Position numbers and translations under genes: made by a program. Shown here piece by piece: positions 24,766-36,889 of a DNA stretch of 64,000 nt. The stretch is from Siphonodentalium dalli. Its lineage: Eukaryota > Mollusca > Scaphopoda > Gadilida > Siphonodentaliidae. Within the stretch, counting starts at the first letter, position 1. Every line of letters starts with the position of its first letter. The stretch lies in contig CP136064.1 of the NCBI GenBank assembly GCA_032622095.1, positions 255,421,863 through 255,485,862 on the forward strand, written 5' to 3'. Under the pieces are notes generated by a model. It did no database searches. It was not told where the DNA came from and worked only from the letters and a program-made list of their open reading frames with translations.

Positions 24766-25254
24766 TAGTTACCTGTATATGCATATATCCACACTCCGCA
24801 CAAGATCGTATTAACAAACACCAGTGTGATCATAGCCCCTGACATCTTATCTCATAAAATCAATTGCAATATTAGTATACGGGCACGTTCAGTGGGGACT
24901 ATTAGAGTAACAAGTGCTGTCCGGAAACGGATGTCATGTGACTATGTACGACATTCATTATGACTGTCTGGCCAATGATACCGAGGGATCGACATATTTG
25001 GTTTGATAGAATTAATGCGATATGCATGGTTAGACCAGGAAGAAATGGGTAGAGAAGCGACTTTCTACTCGACAACAAACATGTGGCCGTTGTGCGTATC
25101 ATATATTATCGAAGTAGTTAGTACTCATGTTGATGCTATCCTTGACATGCATTCGTATAAATTTAGATAGCGTGACTATGCAGGTCCAAATGCATGGGCC
25201 TAATGAAATCGACAGTGTGGTACATGTCACGAAAGTTGACACCTTTGATATATA

Positions 25255-25555
25255 TATATACTAGAAGGTGACCCGACTTCGTCCGGGCTTTGACATTGAA
25301 TTGACCATTTTGAAGGTCAAGGTCAGGTGGGGTCACGATTTGACCCGTCCAAAACACTCCCTGGAAACAATTACCACTAAGTATCGAATTTCGTCAAAAT
25401 CTGTCTGGAAGTTTACCAACACGAACACCCCAACAATGGTGGAAATTGGCCCAGCGGATACCGGGAAATCGGCCCAGCGGATACCGAGATACCCTATGTA
25501 TCAAATTTCGTCCGAAAAATTCGCCAGTTTTACCCACTGATTTCCACTAAAGTAT
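25255..25555 (+). repeat. Dispersed repeat with 'cccagcggatacc' duplication
   Basis: Begins with a TA run and 'ctagaaggtgacccgacttc'. The body includes 'tcgaatttcgtcaaaatctg' and a duplicated 'atcggcccagcggataccg' block at about 25445-25485. The 'tttggtcgaaatcggtccag' segment of 26035-26275 is a relative. The layout resembles RTE or SINE 3' regions, but I cannot fix the family. Confidence 0.5.
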
Positions 25556-25559
25556 ATAA

Positions 25560-25886
25560 ATGCGCCTCATATACACACGCTCGTTAATTATCAAGCTTCA
25601 ACGTAAAGATAAATTAGCATTGTATAGTAAATTTAAACTAATTATTTTCTCGGCGTCAAAGTTGAACAATGTCGATGTTGATGGCATTGACGGTTTGGGG
25701 CCACCGGTAGATTCCAACAGCGAAATAGAATTTCAGCTAAATGGATTCTTGGATGAGATTCCAGACCCGCGGGGTAAATGTAAACAACTTGAGCCTATGC
25801 GTGGTGTAAATATACGAAAAATAAATATATCGACAATAGACATAAGAATATCAGCTGTAACAAAATTTATATATCAGAAATTGTAA
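25560..25886 (+). other. Low-confidence exon-like frame
   Basis: A 108-codon frame whose central part (about 25665-25770) is acidic and protein-like ('NNVDVDGIDGLGPPVDSN' then 'FLDEIPDPRG'). It is followed by a good splice-donor match CGG|GTAAAT at about 25770. No convincing acceptor precedes it and no family is recognised. It lies between two dispersed repeats, so it may be chance. Confidence 0.2.
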
Positions 25887-25894
25887 ATGATTTA

Positions 25895-26000
25895 TTTTGG
25901 GATAGATACACGATTCTTAATAGCCTGCAAATTGACAATATATATTGTAAATGTTATAATTTTGGGGAAAATACACGATGCGTAATTGCCTGCAAATTGC
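25895..26000 (+). repeat. Imperfect tandem pair, about 70 bp
   Basis: Two copies sharing 'gatacacgattcttaatagc' and its variant 'aatacacgatgcgtaattgc', each followed by 'ctgcaaattg'. Confidence 0.6.
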
Positions 26001-26034
26001 TTACGTTCGTCAACGCATGAATATAGAGTTATCC

Positions 26035-26275
26035 TCCCTGCATCGCAGTGCTAAATTCCGGCGTGTTAGCACTGGGGATCCCGAGATATGAGTTTTGAAG
26101 ATCAAGGTGACGCCGCACGGACAAATGGACGGGCCCATGTTCGTTCCCGGGTCGAATTACGTGTCCGTACCAAGTTTGGTCGAAATCGGTCCAGCCGTGT
26201 TCGAGTCCATCGCGAACACACACACACACACACACAGATCTTCCAAAATATATAATAGATAGAATCTACAAAGAG
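26035..26275 (+). repeat. Dispersed repeat ending in (AC)n
   Basis: The block 'ccaagtttggtcgaaatcgg' followed by 'tccagccgtgttcgagtcca' and 'tcgcgaac', then (AC)9, is a widely dispersed invertebrate repeat end (from memory). It shares the 'tttcgtcaaaatctg' type segment with 25255-25555. The minus-strand frame across it is a by-product of the dinucleotide run. Confidence 0.55.
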
Positions 26276-26587
26276 CCACCAGTTTATAGCGGAATTTACA
26301 AACGAGTCAATTAAATTTGGTCTGGACCGAGCCTTTGAAGTGGTTCTGACCTTATTTACTGGACAAGTTTTGTAAATGTCGCTATCAATTGGGTATAAGT
26401 TGTAAAAATCTATTTATCACATAATTAACCACAAAACCAGCTTCATAATTATTGGTAAGACACACGTGTAATATTAGCGCGTGCTATGATATCACGGCAT
26501 TATTTAAATGACTTGCGATTGCTGAAGTTTATGATTGTTGTTTTCGATGAATATTTCGCGTTGCATCGCGTTTATTTGATCATGTGA

Positions 26588-26697
26588 TATTTATACGTAA
26601 TTTATCAACCTCGTCCAATACATTCTATTTGAGCCTCGGTAAACCTCGGCTCAAATCGAATTTAGTGAACTCGGTTGATAAATCCCGTATAAAATAG
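26588..26697. repeat. 110-bp imperfect palindrome
   Basis: Outer arms TTTATACGtAATTTATCAACC and GGTTGATAAATcCCGTATAAA enclose inner arms TTTGAGCCtCGG and CCtCGGCTCAAA. The whole unit could fold into a near-continuous hairpin. It may be a very short palindromic MITE. Compare 40245-40427. Confidence 0.8.
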
Positions 26698-26699
26698 AA

Positions 26700-27604
26700 A
26701 CTCATGTGAGATCCTCTATTTATTACATGATCCAAAACCTGGATAAAACATACTTAAATCAACAAATGGGACGTGAAACTAATATCGGCTTCAAAAAGAC
26801 CCGTGATGACGTTTCACGTAACAATGCGTTGTTTGCTTTGACGTATTTAATGGCGTAAATTTAATGAAATAGTCTTCATTCATTTGATTGTTTTGGAAAA
26901 ATATTGGAAACCAGAAGACAGGAATTTAAACAGACGACAAACCGGAAGTCAACGGTCAACTGGCATTGTTTCCCGTTGTGCAACGAACGTTCAATATCAC
27001 AATGTACAAATTGCTTCAATTTTTGTTTTATTAACAGTTTGAACCCACAACCTCGGGAACGCAAGAGTGTTTTCATGTGCGAACTCGGACACCCACGCCT
27101 CCAACGTAATTCATTTGTCAAGGGCAATACGGGACCCACCCCCAATACTTTATGACAAACGGTGAAAATAGCAGGATAATACAGAGAAATGTTTCGATTT
27201 TTTTTTAAACCATGCGGATAAAACACCCAACATGCAAGCTTAGCGAACAGCACCAAAAACAATCTATTGCTATTTAATTAAACTTATAAAAAGCTTCAGC
27301 ATCCATACCAATAGATTACCCGCACCAGTTCATAGATGTGCATGTACATTCTCTAATGTAGTGACTAGATTAACAAAATAGTCACCCAGTTTCTGTTTTA
27401 ATTATATAATTTTTAATCTGCAGTCTGTTCGAATAACCAGTAACTCGTATACTATCCATACACGCAGATATCTCAGCCATGGGTTATCTTTTCAAGTTGT
27501 TATTCTCACAAAGACGAGTACTTCTTTTTGTAATAATGAGCAAGTTATTATCAATTACTCAGCATTTTATCATATTATTAGGTATCCCTATTTATGAAAG
27601 TTGA
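26700..27604. other. No recognisable gene
   Basis: The longest frame is 128 codons on the minus strand (26876-27262), overlapped by an 83-codon plus frame. Neither shows a recognisable domain, signal peptide or codon pattern that would favour it. Confidence 0.4.
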
Positions 27605-28050
27605 ACAAGAAAGGATGTATCCTTATATCCATATTTTAAATTGGGCGTAAGTGTACTTGGGATACATGTACTCGGACACTCACTGTGCATTTGCGGGTCA
27701 ATTACCAATTGGGCGTAAGTCTGTATCAAATTGTCACACTGGGGTCAACGAATTGCATACCTGAGGCATAGAGACGATGTGCTTTTTCACAATGATTCCC
27801 AGAAGGTATTTAACATTTAAATTTTTTTTAAATGAAATAATTTACCCTTAAAAATGGGGTCCCCTCAATATTTGAAATACATTTACTCCTGCTTAATTAA
27901 CTTTCACACAAGGACGCGGTCTCTATATCACACGTATGCAATATGTTGACCGCTTGTCAATTGATAAGTGTCCGAGTACATGAATACCAAGTACCCTTAA
28001 GCCTAATTTAAAATTAAGCTGGATCTGAGGATACACTCTTTCTTCTTGAA
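27605..28050. repeat. Foldback element with about 190-bp inverted arms
   Basis: The left arm starts 'gaacaagaaaggatgtatcc' and runs through 'gtacttgggatacatgtact' to 'cggacac'. The right arm is its diverged inverse, ending 'ggatacactctttcttcttg'. The arms diverge toward the centre (27800-27900). A non-coding MITE-like element of about 445 bp; target duplication not resolved. Confidence 0.7.
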
Positions 28051-30430
28051 CATCATACAATCATACTGAACATATGTACACTGTTCAATATTCATACCAT
28101 ACTAGGAGAGATAGGGTCTATATATATCAAATTACAGGGAACAGTAAGTAGTAGCATGGGTTGAAAAATGGCAATACAAGATGAGTTACTGCAAAGAAAT
28201 ATTTCAGTTTACCATACATAGTTTATGGTAATTGGAGACTTTCTTGCTACCAATCCTTTGTATAAATACATATCTGTTAATCAGTATACAAAAGGTACAG
28301 ATGAATTTTATATTAGCATTTGCTTTCTGGCACATTGTAGCTTTCAATACCGAAATGCATGCAACAGAATGTCTGGCCAAAATCCTCGGTGTAGTCTAGT
28401 GTAATGTAGTGCAACGATTACCACAAACGTTTACAATAACAGTGAATGTTTTCTCCATTATAATTAAATCTATTTAAGAAATAACTTGTTCAGATTTAGC
28501 TTTGGTAGTTATTCGATAGGCATTTTATTAAACATTTTTATTTAAACGTTTCGGTTATAGTTCGTAACGATAATATATGAGCATGAGTTAATACTGATAA
28601 TTTAATCACATTATTGGTAGTCTGGTGTTCACCAATATATTTCCATAAAACTGACAAATTCCTTGAGATAAACAATTATGTCTTTGAAACAAATACCAAT
28701 CATGTCTATCTCGCATCCAGTTGAATATAATCTACTTTCTTTTAAATAATTTTTATTTAAATATGAATATGTACCACACTGTGACAGACAATACATATGG
28801 CAATTACATTTATAACACGTATAATAAAGAAACTACGAAATGTATTAATACTGGGTGAATTTGTGGCAATTGAATTCAATGGACATTAAAAAGAAAAGGC
28901 AAATAGCTAGGTAATTGTGTACTAACATAGGTCAATTGACTAATGTGTTTGAGTGTTTATTTGCACAATTATACAATACAGTGGTACATGTGTATACAAA
29001 TGTATATGTGCAGGGGTGGCATGGCCAATATTGGCCGTCTTTCTGCCACCCCTGTACTATAACGGTACATGTATAATTAAGATGCGGTTAATATGTGAAT
29101 AATGAGTATTCACTACAAGGATGAGCGTTGAAAGGTTTATCAGTGACAGATCTTCTTATAAAACAGGTCAGTTTGACATTCTAATTGTGTTTTTAGTGTT
29201 AGGGAAATATACGTATTATGAAATTTCCCATTATAGGTGAGGGTACACGGGTGGCTCATTCATATTGGGCATGCCAGCAAAAGGTAAGTAATTTCTAGTT
29301 GTAACTCTGCATGATTTACATTCTCGATTTTTACATATGGTATCATTACTATAATGTGATAATAGATTATTGGTGATAGACTTTTAGAATTGTGTTTTAT
29401 TTGGAGAATTTCTGTGCAAAGCGTTCAAGCAGTTCCATACATTTGGGAAAGGCGTGCTTTTGGAAGTATTAATGAGAAATTAGTTCTTGGTTTTGTCATC
29501 ATCTAATTTCCGGCTTGCCTGGTTATAGATATGGGTGTACACTTGAAAAAAAAAATTTCGAACGATGATGGGATAGTTTTATTTATTCTAATTATACGTA
29601 GATAATGCGATTTCGAGATGATACAGATCATGCAGTTTAATGGTCTCTTCCCATCTTAAAAAGTAGTTCGATATGGCTACGATATTTCGTCCTGCATATA
29701 ATGTGTATGTCTTTCTTTTGAAACTTGAATAATTATCCTGTTATATTTGCATGAACCCTTATTATTAAGCCGTACATGACTAATATCACAAAGCATCAGC
29801 AATTCTATGGTTATACAAAGTGATATGTCCGGGTGACAGCCATCTCATAGTATATGGTTGTATGTATATCCGTTTGTATATCGTGAGGGTGTCAAACAAG
29901 AATGCATGTATTTCTATAACCGGATGCAGAAATTCATAATATTATCATCTATAATGAGCTCGCAATGCATTCCTAATGTAATTAAAGCTGTATTAATCTC
30001 GAATTTAAAGTGGCATTTGTCTTTTATTCTGCTCTGGAATTATAAAGAGGACGTTTCTCTAATAACAAATTATATAACAATTGTCTGCTTCGGTGCTTGT
30101 ATTGCAGAAAATACATCATTTTTCTGACAGGTTGTATTTGAATATCCTTTCATTGGTATCTAGTATATCGTGGCTTATCTGACATTGAAATGACAGGAAG
30201 CTGAGTGTCCTTATTGGTTGTCGGAGTGAATATAAATTACTATTCAGTCCTCTGTATTCTCTAATCGTGCTTCCCAAATGTTTTTTGATGAAATGGTTGG
30301 GTTTTTATTAGATGAATGGGACAGGTAAGTTTTATAAAATCCCGGTATGCCTTTTGTTTTACATTTTTTTTAGTTATCAATATTGTCTGTGGTTATCACA
30401 TTAAGTTGGTTATCACACCTGGCATGCATA
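28051..30430. other. No gene; possible LINE 3' end inside
   Basis: At 28960-29070 a minus-strand sequence reads as a LINE 3' end. It carries a hairpin GCAGGGGTGGCA/TGCCACCCCTG and a 'gccaatattggcc' block, similar to the 3' part of the LINE at 15455-15600 ('gccaccccctgt'). The rest is AT-rich. A plus frame of 89 codons (29858-30127) has no recognisable feature. Confidence 0.4.
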
Positions 30431-30431
30431 T

Positions 30432-32628
30432 TAGTCTGGTCGATAAACTAAAAATTTAGGGTCAACCTAGAAAAAATTTGGACTAAGTTGGTTTCTATTC
30501 CATTTTGAAGAGGAATATATCCTCTATAACATATCCAAAATCCGCTAAAATCCGCTTTGAGCATTTTCTGTAATACAAGATGGCGTCCATGATGGCAGTT
30601 GGTATAGAAAAATCCTGAATTTCGGTGGTAGGTGCGCCAACAAATACCAAATTAGTAATAAAATAAAATCCACACAAACAATCCTTAGTCGTAAACCATA
30701 TCGGTAGAATGTCTGTCCAAAATGGCCGCCAAAATGGACAAAATCGAATGAAATTTACAATTTGCGGAAAATTGAATAGCTGGTTATACAAGAACGAACA
30801 GGCCGTCGAATTATACGAGGAAGAATGATTTCAGAGTATAAGGGGATCTATTGATAATAGTATGTAAGAATTATCTCTAATGTGTCTCGCGAGAGAGCAA
30901 CCGAAAGCCAGGTCTCATACAACGATTAAATGTGAACTTTTTGGGCGCCAAGAAATAGAAGAATAACGCAGTTTTATCTGTACTGTTTATCTTGAATCGT
31001 GTAATATATGTGTATTAAAACAGTTAAATGTGATCTAATAGGGATGTACTCATTGTGTGACCTTTTCTAGAAGCAGAAATATATGTAATGAAAACAGTCT
31101 CACGAATGTGACCGATAATCATTTATTTTTGAATCTACAACATACAGTCTGTCAAAATTCACTACTATAGAACAGTATGAGAGCTATTCATATGGTACTA
31201 GGTAAAATGTGTAGATCCTATTATCCGTGTCTTAAAATAGTAGTCATAGTTGCCTCCGGTCAAGTGATTAAACACGAATATTTCATTTTTATCACACAAA
31301 TACATGGTGGTATACCATGAACGCAATTTATCAAAATACAAAGGATTACAATAGACTATCTTCAATAAATTCTCAACATAACCCAATTTGCCTACATACT
31401 CTATGGCAGAGACTGTCTTTATACCTGGAAATTATGTGCACTTAAATGCACTAAGGCCACATATACGCGAAACGTACGACCTTTTCTGCAACCGCATCGC
31501 CGCGTTTACCCATTCTCCCTAATGTTACACATATCTGCTGCATATAAAACCATAAATAGCAACATTGAGTGAATGGTAAACGCAGAACTAATAACTGTAA
31601 ACGCTGATGACCTGATATTTAGCGCAAGTATGTGGGTGGCAATGGTAACATAATTTCAAACAACAAGATACTGACAACTAATAGTGTGTATTGCGGGGTA
31701 CATATTCATGTTGTAAAGTGCCGATTGAAGTAATTTGAACATAATTGGCTACTAAGAAACCGGTTTGAGAGCACCATGAAAATTAGTACTAAATAAAATG
31801 TACGACGTACAGTCTCTTCGATCTAGTGAGATATGGTACTATTCTGTTGAAGAGATAAGTGTTTCTTGACAGTATAATCAGCATTACGACATACGTGTAT
31901 GGTTTATTGTCACGGAGAGTGTTGAAAATTCTGGAAATATAACTAGTATTTACACAGATAGGGTGTGCTCTTCAGTTTCTGCTTTACATTCAATAATTAA
32001 TCATCATTCCAAAAGGAAACTACCACGCACTGTGTGACAAAATATTACTTCGTGTGTTGCATGCCCAAAATAACTGTTTTTGGTCCGACTGTTGGATGTA
32101 TTCTAATAAGAAAACCCGAACGTAAATCATTGGGTTAACGTGCGTAGCAGTGATCGATAAATCATTCAGATAGATCTGTTTTAATTATATGTGTACCTTT
32201 AAAGATATATAACAACATTCTTGTAAATTACAAATGTGTATTTTCGCTTATAGGGGGTTATCCAATATGTTGCTATCATCGTAGCATGGATTGTAGTTGC
32301 GGCCATTTTGACAGCCATTTCATCGCCGCGATTGCATTGTTTTCTGTCATTGTCACTCTATTCGCCCCCTATACTCGTTTACACAAACTGGTATATATCG
32401 GATGGAGGATTAATGCGTTCTGGTGTCGCCGATGATGGATATTGTAGAAAAACGTACTTCGCAAGGTCGAAAAATGAGCATTTTTTAAAATCTCTGTAAA
32501 AAAGTTTGCTCAAAGCGGATTTTAGCGGATTTTGGATATGTTGTAGAGGAAATATTCCTCTTCAAAATGGAATAAAAACCAACTTAGTCCAAATTTTTTC
32601 TAGGTCAAACCTTTTATCGACCAGACTA
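30432..32628 (+). mobile_element. Non-autonomous TIR element, 2.2 kb
   Basis: Both ends read TAGTCTGGTCGATAAA inward. The inverted similarity extends about 135 bp through 'gaaaaaatttggactaagtt', 'tccattttgaagaggaatat' and 'ccaaaatccgctaaaatccg'. Flanks (cat-at / tat-ct) allow a TA or TAT target duplication, which would suit a Tc1/mariner-type insertion. The interior (30600-32480) has no frame above 98 codons and no transposase motif. Inner ATGGCGTCC/GGCCATTTT-type words echo the element at 2975-6485. Confidence 0.8.
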
Positions 32629-33504
32629 TATCTGGTATGAGCAAAGCGGTTATAGGCGATGAAGGTGTTCGTAAGCTGTACGTTTAACAGAAATTTCCAT
32701 CACTCATAACTCCTGTATTTTTATCTAATACTATAACTTTCTCAATTGATTTATTGCTGGCGAAAGGTTTGCGGTTATTATAATATGTCAGTTAAAACTG
32801 AGGGGTTCAATAAGTCTGAAGTTGAAGAGAAACTCCAACGTCATTATTTTCACCGATCGGTCAATTGAAATCAATAATGCGGGCACATTGCAGTTGCTAT
32901 TCGCGCGCACCTGTTCTTTTTGGAAGAGTGATTGACAACGATTATTATCTGTTAATTAAGGGGGAACCAATTGTTTGTCAGTATTCGGTGAATTGAAAGC
33001 TCGCGATTATATTATTCGGGGTTATTCTTGGCATTCTAGTATTGCGACACGATTTTGTGTTTGTGTTAATATAACGTCTGTTCCAATATGACTGTCGCTC
33101 CAGTGGTTCAATTGTTAGTGTCAATCAGGACAACATAAACCTTCCTGCGGTGGAGAAGACTGTTCGAATTTGTGATCCACGTAACGGAAGACTAACCTGA
33201 ATCGACCAAGCTCCAACGTGACTTAACCTTAAGTGTAACTGTGATTTTATTCTAATACGATTATTGGCCATTGTCGCCTTCTTGTTGTTTTCTGCTGCGA
33301 GGGTTTTTGAAACATCTGATTATGGGTTATTCTCATGAAGTCTTTGCACAACAGAGACGGCATCATCCCTGCTTGAATGTGTGGACTGGCAATACGAATG
33401 TACACGCCCACTAACATTTCAAGTAAATGTCACATTTGTCGGCAACGAGGTCCTAGTCGCTCTATTGAATTCTTCGGCTCTTTGTGCCAAACCAAGTTAT
33501 ATCG
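32629..33504. other. No protein gene seen
   Basis: AT-rich upstream part; a tRNA-like segment lies at 33096-33180. No other feature recognised. Confidence 0.4.
33096..33180 (+). pseudogene. tRNA-like sequence, possible SINE head
   Basis: TGGTTCAATTG matches the box A consensus TRGYNNARNNG. GTTCGAATTT about 55 bases later resembles box B (GTTCGANNC), without its final C. The ends do not pair as an acceptor stem, so this is at best a tRNA pseudogene or SINE head. Confidence 0.3.
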
Positions 33505-34135
33505 ATCATATGCGTACACCCTCTGTAGTTAACACACTTCATGGGATTATCAGAACATTATGTATTTAACACACTTCACGGGATTATCAGAATATTATGT
33601 CGTTAACAAACTTTCATGAGATCAAGTGCGTACACCCTCTATAGTTAACACACTTCATGAGATTATCATAGCTCTCTGTTGTTAACACACTTCATGGGAT
33701 TATCAGAACATTATGTAGTTAACACACGCCATGATATTATCAGAACATTATGTAGTTAACACACTTTCATGAGATCATGTGCGTACACCCTCTATAGTTA
33801 ACACACTTCATGAGATTATCATAACTCTCTGTTGTTAACACACTTCATGAGATTATCATAGCTCTCTGTTGTTAACACTCTTCATGAGATTATCACAACT
33901 CTCTGCAGTTAACACACTTCATGAGGTCATGTGCGCACACCCTATGTAGTTAACACACTACATGATATTATCAGAACCTTCTGTAGTTAACACACTTCAT
34001 GAAATTATCATAACTCTCTGTAGTTAACACACTTCATGATCATAACTCTCTGTAGTTAACACACCCCATGAGGCCACGTGCGTACATCCTCCGTAGTTAA
34101 CACACTCCATGAAATTATCAGAACATTCTGAAGTT
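33505..34135 (+). repeat. Minisatellite, about 38-42 bp unit
   Basis: Around fifteen units of TAGTTAACACACTTCATGAG followed by 'attatcagaac' and 'tctctg' or 'attatg'. Every few units is a longer variant containing 'gtgcgtacaccctct' (33510, 33625, 33780, 33930, 34080). This gives a higher-order period of roughly 150 bp. Confidence 0.85.
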
Positions 34136-34307
34136 TTAATAACGATAAATTGTTAACAAAGCAGACTCATTTTTAATTATCCAGTTGCATTTGTTGGTTC
34201 CCTAACTTCCCTTGTACAGCTATGAGTAGTTCTTTCAGATTACATGTGATATTTTTTTTCGGAAATAGCTCACAGCTGCATCTTTAACATTGGGTAATCT
34301 ATTCTTC

Positions 34308-34435
34308 AGTCATTCGGTGTTGCCTTTGATTGGGTCGTGCAGTGGTGTCTTGGATTGAGACGTTCGGTGTTGTCTTTGATTGCACCGTTCACTGTTGTCT
34401 TTGGTTCAGTCGTTCATTGTTGCCTTTGAAATGCC
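34308..34435 (+). repeat. Short minisatellite, about 33 bp unit
   Basis: Four units near CGTTCGGTGTTGYCTTTGAT; isolated relatives lie at 34916-34990 ('cggtcgttcagtgttgtcgt'). Confidence 0.65.
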
Positions 34436-34559
34436 TTCTCGAACATGTTCACTCGCCCTGACATCGAATAGAGATATTCATTGCAAGTTTATTTATCAGT
34501 TGGTATTTACTTTTTTAGATCAGCTGTAAAGATGAGTGTGGGCAGCATCATGTTTTTTT

Positions 34560-34760
34560 ATGAATATGTTCGATGGTTTCTCGAGACAAGAGCTGAGTCA
34601 AGTTGATGGATGGGTCTATAGTTGATGTCACGCCTATCATAACGATCTTCACGTCCTTTGAAGCCTGTCGTATCTGGATCAGTAACAAGGTGACTAATCT
34701 CGATTTTACTATCGGCTTTCATTTCGCGGAATGTCCTGTCATCATCGATACCTAATTTTC
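34560..34760 (-). pseudogene. Unrecognised coding-like relic, possibly transposase
   Basis: The minus strand from about 34752 reads GIDDDRTFREMKADSK, then 'HLVTDPDTTGFKGRE', then 'HQLDSALVSRNHR', and stops after about 65 codons. The even amino-acid composition and acidic D-rich opening look like real protein rather than noise. I cannot name the family; a DDE-type transposase fragment is a guess. No flanking frame extends it convincingly. Confidence 0.3.
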
Positions 34761-34789
34761 AAGTAGAATAATTGCGAAGCAGTATTTCA

Positions 34790-36889
34790 CACATTTGTGA
34801 TCAGTACGTTAATTAATTAATTAAGTATTTACGATTCGAACACCGTGTATTGTGCATCACAAGTCCAATAATGTCATGGGACTGTTCAATTTTCAACAAC
34901 ACTGTATATACTGTGCTTCAGTCGTTCAGTTTTCTGTCCCTTGCTCTGAATAGCATATTCTTCGGTCGTTCAGTGTTGTCGTTGAAATTTATTATGGGAG
35001 TGGCAGAAATTTAAGTTTACAATTCTGGATTTGTTTTTTTCAGAGATGATAACCCAGTCACGAGATGTCGCTGTGGATAGCATCGTGAATGCCGATCAAA
35101 CAGGGTGATGCATAAACTCTTGGAACTCTTCCTTCGCAAATCGTTAGGATTTCTTTGATAACGATTTATGAGATAAGGATTTCATCTACTCCTATACTAA
35201 TTTGGAGCTTTGTGTGACACACCTATGTGAGTAAATGGGGGATGCACATCGACGTGAGCAGAGATAACTTTTGGACTTATATTTCAGATTTTCATTTATG
35301 TATGCTTTTGGAATATCTTTCTCTGAGATCCCTTTTATCTATTCCTCAATGTTTGGTAAATTTTAAATGCTTTGTACTAACTTTACTTGTAGCTGGTGGG
35401 GGATTTTTGACACTTGACATATGCATCTGAAACCATCTTCTGCAATGGCTATTTGACGTTGATGGTATCCTGCCACGTGTCCATGTTATAACACATGTTG
35501 AATTTTCCGATTGAAAGTCACAACACGTGGATATCATTTTCTTTATACAACCGATTCAAGAATTTCCCTCGACATCCATGTCCCAGTATTATGTTTTGCG
35601 AAGGAAGAGTTCCAGAAACTACCTCGGCGCATATTCATCAACCTGTTTGATCCACATTCAGTCTGTCATACACTGCTACATCTCTTATCTGGCTTATCAT
35701 TCCTGAAAATTAAAAAATACAGAATTGTTTACTTTAACCCATATCTTTTAGAGGTACACATAAGTTTAACTGTGGGAGGGTTTTGTTTTAAGGGTCAAGC
35801 GCTCGTTTTGCCAAAGTGTCCTTGTATTTCAAAATGTTTTTTCTCAAAGACATTTGGTAAAAGCGATTAGTGTACACTTCGTTTAAGAACCATAGCACCA
35901 TTGGATTGTATAACCTCATTTAATTCACTTCGTATGGCATGAAACAAACTTTAACATTTTACTGTTTGCAGGTACCCCGAACATCTGTAATATATACATT
36001 TTCAACAGTGAATTTCGTATGCCCATGACATATCTCAAAATCATCAGAGGCGACTTCGTTATTCTTGATTCGTGAAATGATTATTTTCATTTAGAAAGGC
36101 AACTACCACTAAATAGTCTTCAATACATGAGACTGTTCATGTCATGCTTGTTGATCAATGGACAATTGGGCTGAGATAAGTTCTGGATCATGGGTTCATA
36201 ACCAAGTTAACAATGACCTCCGTATATCGTAACACTGTGACCTAATGGCAATTGATTGCTCCCTGCTTGAGTGGACCACACTGCATATTAATATTTGTTT
36301 TCCTTGGGCTGGAATATTTGGTACTATTTTATTCTTCATTATAATACGTGGATATGATGTTATATTGTGCAATAAAAATCTAACTCAACGTTATGATACA
36401 ATTGAAGCCTCCTCTTATAGACCCAAGACAATTCTTGGTACCGAAAGGGAAAAAAATAAACAATAATATTGTCAACCTCTCAAATGTACTAAAATCCATT
36501 GTTTCGTTGTCTCTTAATAATTGCTTAGACTCATGAAGATGATGATATGTGAAATTCAAGAATTTTCGCCAGATAGATCCTGAGAAATTCTTTGTTGAAA
36601 ATATCTTGCCAGTTTTGCTGGATTTATCCAAAAAGTACGATACGTCCCTTAACTGATGCACAATGATACCATTTCAAATATATCATACAATTCATATATT
36701 TATACAATGCTATCCTCTGTATATATGCAGCTTGCAGAATGTCGATATATGCTACCAGTATCATCTCACGTTTGGACTGTAAACTTCTAAGAAATGCGGT
36801 TAAAGAGCAACTGACGGTATTATCTACAAAATCAATTTTCAAAACAATCGAATCTTAGGTTTAACTTTACCAGAAACTTGACAAGCTGC
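34790..36889. other. No recognisable gene; one inverted repeat
   Basis: A perfect 20-bp inverted pair, TGGAACTCTTCCTTCGCAAA at 35121-35140 and its inverse at 35595-35614, lies within looser 80-bp inverted similarity ('gatcaaacagg'). The 119-codon plus frame at 35511-35870 has no recognisable domain. Faint LINE-like text upstream of 36890 is too decayed to annotate. Confidence 0.45.

Noticed and set aside
26029-26235. Minus-strand 68-codon frame starting with Cys-Val repeats
   Set aside because: It is a translation of the (AC)n run and a dispersed repeat end.
26876-27262. 128-codon minus-strand frame as a gene
   Set aside because: No domain, no splice context, and an overlapping plus-strand frame of similar quality; probably chance.
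33505-34135. CRISPR-like array
   Set aside because: Repeats are contiguous and diverged without unique spacers, and the genome is clearly animal-like; it is a minisatellite.
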